64,000 nucleotides of DNA, taken from positions 1 through 64,000 of the forward strand of contig CAYWXV010000005.1 of the NCBI GenBank assembly GCA_964462535.1. Reading direction: 5' to 3'. Under the pieces are notes generated by a model. That model did not search any database, had not been told where the DNA came from, and saw only the letters and a program-made list of their open reading frames with translations. Below, piece by piece: positions 1 to 8,200 of the stretch. The position numbers and the translations under genes are program-made. This stretch comes from CAYWXV01 sp964462535 (lineage in GTDB: Bacteria; Bacteroidota; Ignavibacteria; OLB7). Each line of letters starts with the position of its first letter. Within the stretch, counting starts at the first letter, position 1.

Positions 1-63
1 CATCCTTGATCCTTCATCCTTGATCCTTGATCCTGCATCCTTGATCCCTCATCCTTCATCCTT
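1..63. repeat. 7-bp imperfect tandem repeat tract
   Basis: About nine consecutive heptamers of the form (c/g)atcctt, with a few substitutions (one ends in g, one reads gatccct). The tract begins at the window edge, so its full length is unknown. It stops about 9 bases before a TATATT hexamer at 72-77 that could be the -10 box for the downstream TPP riboswitch and thiC. It lacks the unique spacers of a CRISPR array. Function unknown; it may be slipped-strand repeat DNA or a binding-site array. Confidence 0.75.
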
Positions 64-103
64 CGATTCCCTATATTGGCGGCCCGGCATAGATGCCAAC
101 AAT

Positions 104-185
104 CTGCTAGGGGTGCTCCGCAGTCGGCGGGGCTGAGAACAGACCCTTTGAACCTGATACGGGTAGTACCGCCGCAGGAAAGCAG
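104..185 (+). promoter_or_regulatory. TPP (THI-box) riboswitch upstream of thiC
   Basis: The segment carries the conserved TPP aptamer signatures in order: ggggtgc near 110-116, gctgaga at 132-138, then accctttgaacctgat at 143-158 and a cgggtagtaccg-type closing element followed by caggaa near 174-179. TPP riboswitches sense thiamin diphosphate and repress thiamin genes. About 100 bases separate the aptamer from the thiC start, enough for an expression platform. A TATATT hexamer at 72-77 is a plausible -10 box, but no good -35 is visible. No second THI box was seen ahead of thiO or thiE in this window. Confidence 0.95.
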
Positions 186-289
186 ACGCCGCAGTCAAGG
201 CGCCCGCCCAAGCCCTCCACCCGTCTCGTCTATCCATTCGTCATCGCGCCCACATCGCATGACCGCCAACCCATAGAGGACCTGATCCA

Positions 290-2173
290 ATGTCACGTGC
301 AGACATGCTCAACGGCGATTCCACCAATGGCGTCGACCTGGAAGCCAATTTCATCGAGCAGTTCCCGCAGTCCACGAAGATCTATGTGGAAGGGAGTCGA
401 CCCGACATTCGCGTCCCGATGCGCAGCATCGAGTTGGACGACACACCCACCAGTTTCGGCGGCGAGAAGAATGCTCCGATCGTGGTCTACGACACGTCTG
501 GTCCCTACACCGATCCGAGCACGATCATCGATCTTCGTCACGGTCTACCGGAGGTCCGTCTCCCCTGGATTGAAGAACGAAACGATACCGAATCGCTCGT
601 GCGACCGTCCAGCGCGTACGGTGTAGAACGGAGAGACGATCCGACGACGGCCCATCTCCGATTCGAGCACCTCCGTCTCCCCCGCCGCGCACGGAGCGGC
701 ATGAACGTCAGTCAGATGCACTACGCGCGCAAAGGGATCATTACTCCCGAAATGGAATTCGTCGCCATTCGCGAGAATCAACAGCGCGAGTCGATGATCG
801 AGAGTGGGCTGGCGGCGCAACATCGCGGCGAGTCCTACGGTGCCGCCATTCCGGAGGTGATTACACCCGATTTCGTGCGGAGCGAGGTGGCGCGTGGTCG
901 TGCCATCATCCCCGCCAACATCAATCACACGGAACTCGAGCCGATGATAATCGGCCGGAATTTCCTCGTCAAGATCAACTGCAACCTTGGCAACTCGGTG
1001 GTTACGTCGTCGATCGAGGAAGAGGTCGAGAAGATGACCTGGGGAATTCGGTGGGGAGCAGATACGATCATGGACCTTTCCACCGGAAAGCACATCCACG
1101 AGACACGTGAATGGATCATCAGGAATTGTCCGGCTCCTGTCGGCACCGTCCCGATCTATCAGGCGCTCGAGAAGGTGGATGGGAAGGCCGAGGAGTTGAC
1201 GTGGGAGATCTTCCGCGATACGTTGATCGAACAGGCGGAGCAGGGAGTCGACTACTTCACTATTCACGCAGGCGTGCTACTTCGCTACGTCCCTCTTACT
1301 GCGAAACGGGTCACCGGCATCGTCTCGCGCGGCGGCTCGATTCTCGCCAAATGGTGCCTGGCGCATCACAAGGAAAACTTCCTCTACACCAAGTTCGAAG
1401 AGATCTGCGAGATCATGAAGGCCTACGACGTCTCTTTCTCGCTGGGAGACGGCCTTCGCCCCGGGTCGATTGCCGACGCCAACGACGAGGCGCAGTTCGC
1501 GGAGCTCGACACTCTGGGTGAGCTGACGCAGATAGCGTGGAAGCACGATGTACAGACAATGATCGAGGGACCCGGCCATGTACCGATGCAGTTGATCAAG
1601 GAAAACATGGATCGACAGCTGGAGGTCTGTGGAGAGGCTCCCTTCTACACGCTCGGGCCCCTCACAACCGACATCGCCCCGGGGTATGATCATATCACGA
1701 GCGCGATTGGTGCTGCCATGATCGGTTGGTTCGGAACCGCCATGCTTTGCTACGTGACACCAAAGGAACACCTGGGACTCCCGAACAGAACCGATGTGCG
1801 CGAGGGGATCATCGCCTACAAGATCGCCGCACATGCGGCCGATCTGGCAAAGGGACATCCAGGGGCGCAGTACCGTGACAACGTTCTATCAAAGGCCCGT
1901 TTCGAGTTCAGGTGGCGCGATCAATTCAACGTCGGACTCGATCCCGAACGGGCGGTCGAGTTCCACGATGAGACGCTACCGAAGGAGTCGTCCAAGGTCG
2001 CCCACTTCTGCTCAATGTGCGGTCCCCACTTCTGCTCGATGAAGATCACACAGGATGTACGCGAGTACGCGGCCGGTCTTGGGCTCGAGGCCGAGAGGGC
2101 GGTTGAGATTGGAATGGAGGAGAAGTCGAAGGAGTTCCTGGCGTCGGGTGGGGACGTCTACGTCGACGTGTAG
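290..2173 (+). CDS. thiC: Phosphomethylpyrimidine synthase ThiC
   Basis: ThiC is the radical-SAM enzyme that rearranges aminoimidazole ribotide into HMP-phosphate, the pyrimidine half of thiamin. The 627-residue protein has the usual bacterial length. The C-terminal CxxCxxxxC cluster that binds the catalytic [4Fe-4S] centre is intact (C574, C577, C582). Other family segments are present, such as MHYARKGIITPEMEF near residue 143 and GPGHVPM near residue 427. The start is ATG at 290, with an agagga ribosome-binding sequence about ten bases upstream. It is preceded by a TPP riboswitch and followed by an unrelated dehydrogenase. The other thiamin genes lie more than 30 kb away, so ThiC appears to be controlled alone. 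Confidence 0.98.
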   Translation: MSRADMLNGDSTNGVDLEANFIEQFPQSTKIYVEGSRPDIRVPMRSIELDDTPTSFGGEKNAPIVVYDTSGPYTDPSTIIDLRHGLPEVRLPWIEERNDTESLVRPSSAYGVERRDDPTTAHLRFEHLRLPRRARSGMNVSQMHYARKGIITPEMEFVAIRENQQRESMIESGLAAQHRGESYGAAIPEVITPDFVRSEVARGRAIIPANINHTELEPMIIGRNFLVKINCNLGNSVVTSSIEEEVEKMTWGIRWGADTIMDLSTGKHIHETREWIIRNCPAPVGTVPIYQALEKVDGKAEELTWEIFRDTLIEQAEQGVDYFTIHAGVLLRYVPLTAKRVTGIVSRGGSILAKWCLAHHKENFLYTKFEEICEIMKAYDVSFSLGDGLRPGSIADANDEAQFAELDTLGELTQIAWKHDVQTMIEGPGHVPMQLIKENMDRQLEVCGEAPFYTLGPLTTDIAPGYDHITSAIGAAMIGWFGTAMLCYVTPKEHLGLPNRTDVREGIIAYKIAAHAADLAKGHPGAQYRDNVLSKARFEFRWRDQFNVGLDPERAVEFHDETLPKESSKVAHFCSMCGPHFCSMKITQDVREYAAGLGLEAERAVEIGMEEKSKEFLASGGDVYVDV

Positions 2174-2404
2174 TGCCGTCGTTGCTCTTGCGCCGTCACC
2201 AATCGGTTCGCCGTGTGGCGTTCTGGCTGCGTCGGTTGTGTCGCCCTGTCGAACACACGTCATTCCCTGGTACAGGTTGATTGCAGTACATGCCGTTGCG
2301 GATAGAAGGCGGGCCTGACGATTCCTGTATGACGCGAATCATGGTGGATCTTCCCGTATCGCTGGATCTTGCGACCGGTCACAAATGATCAGGAGGATAT
2401 GACC

Positions 2405-3178
2405 ATGACAGGGCATTATGAGGATCTGAATGGAAAGGTCGCGTTCGTAACCGGAGGCGCTTCGGGGATCGGATTGGCGACCAGCCTGATGCTTGCGCAG
2501 AATGGTGTGATCGTGGCGGTCGTGGACGTTCAGGATGATGCCGGTGCGAATGCCGTAGAAACGATTGAGGGGGAGGGCGGAACGGCCACGTACATCCATT
2601 GCGATGTTGCGAATGCCGGTCAAGTGGAGGATGCGGTCGCGTCGACCGTTGAGAAATATGGGAGACTCGATATCGGCGTGAACAACGCCGGGATTGGAGG
2701 AACGCCAGCTCCGACAGGTGAATATCCATTGGAGGCATGGCACCAGGTGATCGACATCAACCTCCACGGTGTCTTCTACTGTATGCGATATCAGATACCG
2801 GAGATGCTGAGGAATGGGGGTGGATCGATCATCAACGTCGCATCTATTCTTGGCGTCGTTGGGTGGGAGACGGCCGCAGCGTACGTCACTGCAAAACATG
2901 GGATGCTGGGACTGACAAAGTCGGCGTCTCTCGAGTATGCCAGGCAGGGGATTCGCGTCAATGCGGTGTGCCCGGCATTCATTGACACACCGCTTCTCCG
3001 CAATGCGGGCATCGTTGCGGGGACGGAATTCTACGATATGATCGTCGGCCTCCACCCTGTCGGCCGAATGGGGACGAGTGACGAGATAGCGGAGTCAATC
3101 ACGTGGCTCGCATCCGCCGCGTCATCGTTCGTAACCGGCCATCCGATGCTTGTCGACGGTGGCTACACGGCTCGGTAG
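2405..3178 (+). CDS. Short-chain dehydrogenase/reductase (SDR)
   Basis: A classical SDR oxidoreductase of 257 residues using NAD(P)H; substrate not deducible. The Rossmann glycine motif TGGASGIG is at residues 16-23, NNAG at 93-96, the catalytic Ser at 147 and the YxxxK pair at Y160/K164. The C-terminal segment SSFVTGHPMLVDGGYTAR is typical of FabG and glucose-dehydrogenase-like SDRs. An aggagg sequence at 2391-2396 lies eight bases from ATG 2405 and only two from ATG 2399, so 2405 is chosen. About 230 bases separate it from thiC with nothing recognisable between. It could be a 3-oxoacyl-ACP reductase paralogue, but it has no fatty-acid gene neighbours. Confidence 0.93.
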   Translation: MTGHYEDLNGKVAFVTGGASGIGLATSLMLAQNGVIVAVVDVQDDAGANAVETIEGEGGTATYIHCDVANAGQVEDAVASTVEKYGRLDIGVNNAGIGGTPAPTGEYPLEAWHQVIDINLHGVFYCMRYQIPEMLRNGGGSIINVASILGVVGWETAAAYVTAKHGMLGLTKSASLEYARQGIRVNAVCPAFIDTPLLRNAGIVAGTEFYDMIVGLHPVGRMGTSDEIAESITWLASAASSFVTGHPMLVDGGYTAR

Positions 3179-3264
3179 TTCGCAGCCGACATGCAGGCCG
3201 TGAACAACTACGCGCCAGACCCCAACTATCGGTACTACAGCCAGACACGGCCTCATTTCCTCTG

Positions 3265-3293
3265 TTGTGGGGTCGTGCCAATTGGCGTATCAT
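3265..3293 (+). promoter_or_regulatory. Candidate sigma-70-like promoter
   Basis: TTGTGG (3265-3270) and TATCAT (3288-3293) are separated by 17 bases and lie 43 bases upstream of the start at 3337. The -10 matches five of six consensus bases but the -35 only three. It was found by eye, and such matches occur by chance. Confidence 0.35.
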
Positions 3294-3336
3294 TTGGCCT
3301 GTTCCGGTCAACAACCTTCCCCAACGATTCAACAAC

Positions 3337-3846
3337 ATGAAGAGAAGCCTTCTGATCCTTCTGGCGTTCGTTGCCGCCGCCGTACCATCGTTTGCGCAGC
3401 TGGGTGACGGAGACGGCGAAGACAGCAACGGCGATCCCCGAATCCGCCAGATTCTGGATCAACTTTCGTTTGAATACACGGTCACGAGCAACGGTTCCTT
3501 CAAGCTGACGCTTCCCGCGGACAGTGCTGGTGAGCGGACACAGGTCGTTCTGATCAACTCCAAGACGGAGACGCTCGGAAAGTTTGAGATCCGAGAGATC
3601 TGGGCGCCGGCCTACAGCGCAAAGGGGCAGCTTCCACGCGACGTGGCGAACAAGCTCCTTTTGAACAGCTTTGATCAGAAGCTTGGTGCGTGGCAGACAA
3701 TGGAGCTCGAGGAGAAATTCCTGGCGGTCTACGCGATCAAGCTGGCCGCCAACGCTGACGCGGAAGCGGTTCGCACCGCAATCCTCATCTGTATGCGGAC
3801 CGCCGACAAGATGGAGGAAGAGCTTACGCACGCGGACGAGTACTAG
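3337..3846 (+). CDS. Small secreted protein of unknown function
   Basis: A 169-residue protein whose first 20 residues (MKRSLLILLAFVAAAVPSFA, followed by Q) form a clear Sec signal peptide. The mature part has an acidic Gly/Asp-rich stretch and then an alpha/beta-looking domain containing FEYTVTSNGSFKLTLP. Its C-terminal helix carries ILICMRTADKMEEEL. I do not recognise a family; it resembles small YbjN-like proteins in its mixed composition, but that is only an impression. An in-frame upstream extension exists but lacks coding character, so the ATG ahead of the signal peptide is chosen. It ends just before a hairpin and converges on the lipoprotein gene at 3920-4603. Confidence 0.8.
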   Translation: MKRSLLILLAFVAAAVPSFAQLGDGDGEDSNGDPRIRQILDQLSFEYTVTSNGSFKLTLPADSAGERTQVVLINSKTETLGKFEIREIWAPAYSAKGQLPRDVANKLLLNSFDQKLGAWQTMELEEKFLAVYAIKLAANADAEAVRTAILICMRTADKMEEELTHADEY

Positions 3847-3872
3847 AAACGTAGCCGAGTTTCACATTGCAC

Positions 3873-3904
3873 GAGGGAGACGATCGCATGCGGTCGTCTC
3901 CCTC
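3873..3904. terminator. Hairpin between convergent genes
   Basis: Inverted repeat gagggagacga / tcgtctccctc (11 bp) with a 10-base loop. It lies between the end of the plus-strand gene (3846) and the end of the minus-strand gene (3920). There is no strong T-tract on either side. The placement suggests a shared terminator. Confidence 0.6.
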
Positions 3905-3919
3905 TCTCATTTACTTCAC

Positions 3920-4603
3920 TTACTGGGCCGGCTTGAGGGCTTCGTCGATGATGTGTGTTACGATCGCCGAGGCTTTTGGCGAAAGTTGAGGATCCGACAC
4001 GTGCTTTCGTAGCCCTTCGATTGAGGTGCGATTGATGCGATCGTTGCTGTGGTCCGCAAGGGCGTTTCGGAATCCTTCGTAGATCAGATCTTCCGCGTGC
4101 GTATCCTCCAGGCCCTCCAGTAGCAATGATGTCTCGACGGGCATCGCAAGGAAGGCCCTACTCATGTAGTCGGTCATGGCTTCCGCCAACGCTCCGTCAG
4201 ATCGCTCTCCAACAGCCACCAACCAGGCCAGTGCCACCACGTCGCGATTCTTCTCCAGGCGCTTCGTCGCGGAATCCAGTAGAATGAACGAACACGAATC
4301 GTCAGCGATATCGTCCACTAGCCACATTGGCCCGAACACATCTTGATCGCCCCGGGCAACGGCGGCGGCCCCATCGCAGACACGTTGACCTCTCGCTGAA
4401 TCACTGCTATCGCCGTTGATGGTGCCCGGCGAATTCGGTGTTGTTGAGTCTGGAACAACCGGTGTTGCGGCGGCGGCGAGAGTATCCGCGGTCTTGCCGG
4501 AATCACCGCCACCACACGACCCCAGCGCGAGTCCAAGCAATCCGGCGCTTGCCGCCACGAACAGAATACGGACGCTTCGCTGTTTCTTGACTGGCTGAAC
4601 CAT
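3920..4603 (-). CDS. Exported lipoprotein, candidate immunity protein of RHS module
   Basis: A 227-residue protein with a basic N-terminus, a hydrophobic stretch and a lipobox ending LGSC (lipidated Cys30, followed by GGG rather than Asp). A Thr/Pro/Ser-rich linker runs to about residue 75, then comes a largely alpha-helical domain with acidic segments. No family was recognised. ggagag lies just upstream of ATG 4603; an upstream in-frame ATG at 4615 has no such site. The gene follows the RHS gene on the same strand by 65 bases, the place where polymorphic-toxin immunity genes normally lie. A lipoprotein in the periplasm would be the right location to block a peptidoglycan-directed toxin. That role is inference. 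Confidence 0.8.
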   Translation of the reverse strand: MVQPVKKQRSVRILFVAASAGLLGLALGSCGGGDSGKTADTLAAAATPVVPDSTTPNSPGTINGDSSDSARGQRVCDGAAAVARGDQDVFGPMWLVDDIADDSCSFILLDSATKRLEKNRDVVALAWLVAVGERSDGALAEAMTDYMSRAFLAMPVETSLLLEGLEDTHAEDLIYEGFRNALADHSNDRINRTSIEGLRKHVSDPQLSPKASAIVTHIIDEALKPAQ

Positions 4604-4635
4604 ATCACTCTCCATGTTAGGAACGGAAATGAGTA

Positions 4636-4661
4636 GGCGCGCTCACAGGCGTGAGCGCGCC
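4636..4661 (-). terminator. Perfect hairpin between RHS gene and lipoprotein gene
   Basis: An 11-bp perfect stem (ggcgcgctcac / gtgagcgcgcc) with a 4-base loop. It starts just past the RHS stop codon and ends 32 bases before the lipoprotein start. Downstream on the minus strand there is only a weak T-containing stretch (tactcatttcc). It may be a terminator or attenuator that partly uncouples the two genes, or an RNA-stabilising 3' structure. Confidence 0.55.
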
Positions 4662-4668
4662 CACATTG

Positions 4669-5217
4669 TCATTGGCCGGTTGATACCTTGGGGAAGCGCC
4701 TCTGGAATTCCTCCGGCGACACAACGTAGACGTGCCCCGGACGTTCCTCGGATGAGGTAGCCTCCATCTGTTGCGTCCGCTGATACAGCTGGCGCATCAC
4801 GTCGTCCATCGCTCGTATGCAGCCCCTTGTTGGAGGGAGATTGCTCAGTCCGGTGTTCTTCTTCCGAACCCACGTGCGACTCGAAGAACCAGGCTGCCGA
4901 ACCAGTTCCTCCTGACGCCCTCCGTGCAAGCGAATGAGAGACCGGCCGCTGGCCCGCGCCTCGCCCGACTCCCCATCGAGAGCCAGTCTTGGATGAGGTC
5001 CGAACGCTTTCCGGCCCCCACTGAGCCACGGACTCCGCTGGGAGATCGCGTACGTCCCGAATGGCGTGTCGCCGGCAGTCTTCATTCGATCGCGATGCTG
5101 TCCCACAACCTTCACCTGGAACGTGTATTTGACGTTGCCATTTCGATCTACCAGATAGGCCGTAGCGATTGGGTTGTTGGCGCGGTCTTTGGACGCAACG
5201 ACGATGATGTCCCACAT
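4669..5217 (-). other. Variable C-terminal (toxin-like) domain of the RHS protein
   Basis: This marks residues 2115-2296, immediately after the RHS core ending DPNG. The Cys codon of TRGCIR is at 4819-4821. L,D-transpeptidase-fold enzymes act on peptidoglycan tetrapeptides using a Cys in an [S/T]xGC context with an upstream His, and both elements are visible here. Effectors of this fold that damage target-cell peptidoglycan are known from type VI secretion (Tlde1 family). Relationship to those is inference from motif and position. Confidence 0.7.
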
Positions 5218-8200
5218 CCCGTTCGGATCGATTCGGCGAAGCGGATCAAGCTGCGCATACTGATACGGCATCAGTGAACGGAACATCTCCCAAGCCGGGT
5301 CTACGCTTAGGAAACGACCTTCGCGTGGGGCATACTTGCGCACGCCCATGTCAATCAGCCCCGTCTCGCGATCCAGCTCGCGCCCGGCAAACCCGTTCCG
5401 CGGAGCGTTCCCCACCACGACGTGTTCGGCGCCGAAGGGATCGTAGTCGACCCTGCTCGTGACCAGTCCCGATGCATCGATCGTCGCACGTGTGGATCCC
5501 AGATGATCCGCAACCACGTACGTGTAGGCCCCGACAGGACTCATCGTCCCTACAGTGCCGACGATCCCGGCGACGCTGGTTTCGACGGGGTACATGACCC
5601 GCGAACCGGCCGGGATGTTTGGTTGCGGGGAGACCGCAATCACGCCGCTCCATCGTCCCAACTGTTGGTGACCCACCCCTAACACGTTCCATGCGACCCG
5701 CGTGGGACTTCCGGTCGTCGATGCCAGGGTCTGAAGTTTCATCTCACGCTCGCCGTTCGGCGCGTAGCGATAGGTCCAGGAATCGATTGCCGCCGGTGTG
5801 CTCACTACTGCCCCCGTCACGACCTCGCGATAGTTGTACGCATACGTGATCGAACGCGTCGCATTGCCATTGGCATCGAAGTTCGACTCACCGGTGATTG
5901 CACCGTCCGGGTCGCTGGTGTAGGTGGTCACACCCCGACCAACTCCCCCGAGTGTGGTTGAACGTATCTCCCCCAGTCGATTCGATCCCGGTCCCGGCCC
6001 GACAAGAGTCGTTGTCTCTTGAATAGTGCCATCGACCGGATCCGGTCTCCACGCCGCGCTTCTGTTGCCGTCGTTGTCGTAGAGGTAGGAAGTGTTGTTC
6101 GATGAGTTTCCTCCTCCCCAGTCGGTCAGGCGGTTTGCGTTGTCGTGGATGTACATCTGCACCCGCGCCGCACCGGTCCCCTGCTCTACCGACTCGCTCT
6201 GCACGCGGCCGGCTTCATCATACTGCAGATGTTCCGCGAAGAGGTTGGTCGGTCCCCCCACGGTGGCGACCATCGAGTCGAGCCATCTGCGCGAGTTGTA
6301 GCTCCACGCGATCCAGGCACCGATCTGCGGCATGGACTGTTGCGCGGGGAGCCCGTCCCTCGTATAGGTATATGCGACAACCGCATCGTCAGGTCGTGCG
6401 GGGGGCAACGGGGGCCGCTGAAGTGCTGTGAATCCGTTCCGCGCGATACCTCCTCCAGGCACGGTTCGTGCCCAGATTGAGTCGATACGCCCGTGGCTGT
6501 CGCGCCCAATCCAGATGTACGACACGTTGATTGGATCGGCAACGACTACGCGCGTGATCTGGTTCATCGCGTTGAATGTGAAGTAGAGGGCTTCGTAGCC
6601 CAGCCCTTCATTCCGACGGAAGATCCCCTCGGGACGCCCGCGATCATCGTAGCTCATCACGGAATAGTGATAGGCCTGATCCGGACCTTCCCTCCACGCC
6701 ACAGCCGCCTCGTGCTGCAACAGGTTGCGGACCTTCCCGGTCGGTGCCAGCGAATCCCAGACGGCCGACGGCGGGAACGCCCCCCAAACCGGCCCCGATG
6801 ACTCAGGGAGCCGATCATACGACACGGCCATACGGGGGAAGTGGGGGTAGCGCGCATGGTGCTCGAAGTCGTTGATTGTTGCCTTCGGTCGCGGCGAGGC
6901 GGGAACGATCGGGGGTGGAAGGACCACGGCAGGCCCGTTGTATCCGACCGGATCTCCATGAACCGGATCTGGCGGTACCGTTGTCTGCTCGATCTTCATC
7001 TGTGCGTCAGAGGCGATACGCGGAACACCGTACGTCGGCTGCATCCATATCGTCTTGCTTGCCGTGACAATGGCGCTTGCACCGCCATCCCGAAGCAACG
7101 TCGCAGGGAGATCACTCAATCTTCCCGTCAGTTGCCCTGTGCCGAGCAGGCCGCCGTCGTTCTCCCGCTTGATCTCGTCGATCGGGTGATCGCCACCTCC
7201 CTCATCCTCGATTTCGGCCTCTCCGACGAGCACGAGTCTGTTGAGGTCGTCGTACTCGTGGTAGGTGAGACGCCGATGGTTCGCCTGGTCCTGGGTTTGT
7301 GAGAAGCGCAGGTTGCCAACGGCATCGTATCCGAAACTCTGCACCCCGAAGTCCGGATGGGATTTTGCACGAATGCGTCCAAAGGGATCGTAGACATAGC
7401 TCGTAGTGTCCCCGCCGGGTGAGATGGATGTGGTGATTCGCCCCAGCACGTCGTAATCCATTCGTGTCGTCAGTCGCAGCAATGCCGTATCAACGACAAT
7501 TCGTCGGATCCGATCGAGCGCGTCGCTATAGGTAGCCGTCACCACTCCTCTCTCGTCAGTCTCGTATTTCGCGCGGCAGAATCCGATAAAGTCCTGATCG
7601 GCGATGCCGAAGCTCGACGGAAGTCCGGTCACGTAGCTGGTCCGCTCGATAGCACCCCCCGGGTGTATCGTCTCACGCTCGCGCCCGTCGGAGTCGCGAC
7701 CGTGAACCAGCGAGTCCCCCTCCTCGTCCGTCTCCGACAGCAATGATCCAAGGCCCGAATACCGACGGCACGTCGAATCGTCGTCCTCTCGCACAGTAAC
7801 AACACGCCCATCTGTTCCGAACCGATTGAATACTTCAGCTACGCGTCGCGTTGCGACACGGTTGGCCGAGGTTCTTGGGTCGTCCACCTTCGCACGAACG
7901 GTTGAGGTCTGCGTCGAGTCTCCGTTCAGAAATGCGATGGTGAAGTCATCGTCGGCGTCGGGTGTACGGAACTGCCCAGTTAGAACGAGCCGCGGACGTG
8001 CATCCTCGGCGTCCATTCCGGCGACAAATGCGGCCGATGTCCCAAGCCCGGGCGCCTCCAACGTGACCTCCACCTCCTCCCCGGCCCCCAACGAGACGAG
8101 CGCTCCCAGGGCATCCGAGAGATCGACACGCATCGAATAGGTTTCGGCGAGCGTCGCCCCTCCCGGCGATTGGACGCTGTCGGGAATCCAGGCCACACCC

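Noticed and set aside
1..63. CRISPR array at the left edge
   Set aside because: Units are 7 bp without spacers, unlike CRISPR repeats of about 23-47 bp separated by unique spacers.
545..1267. 240-codon antisense open frame within thiC
   Set aside because: No family resemblance, and it is the codon-periodicity shadow of a highly conserved gene.
4643..5215. Separate 190-codon gene overlapping the RHS C-terminus
   Set aside because: A different frame of the same strand with no domain; the RHS frame there carries the L,D-transpeptidase motif.
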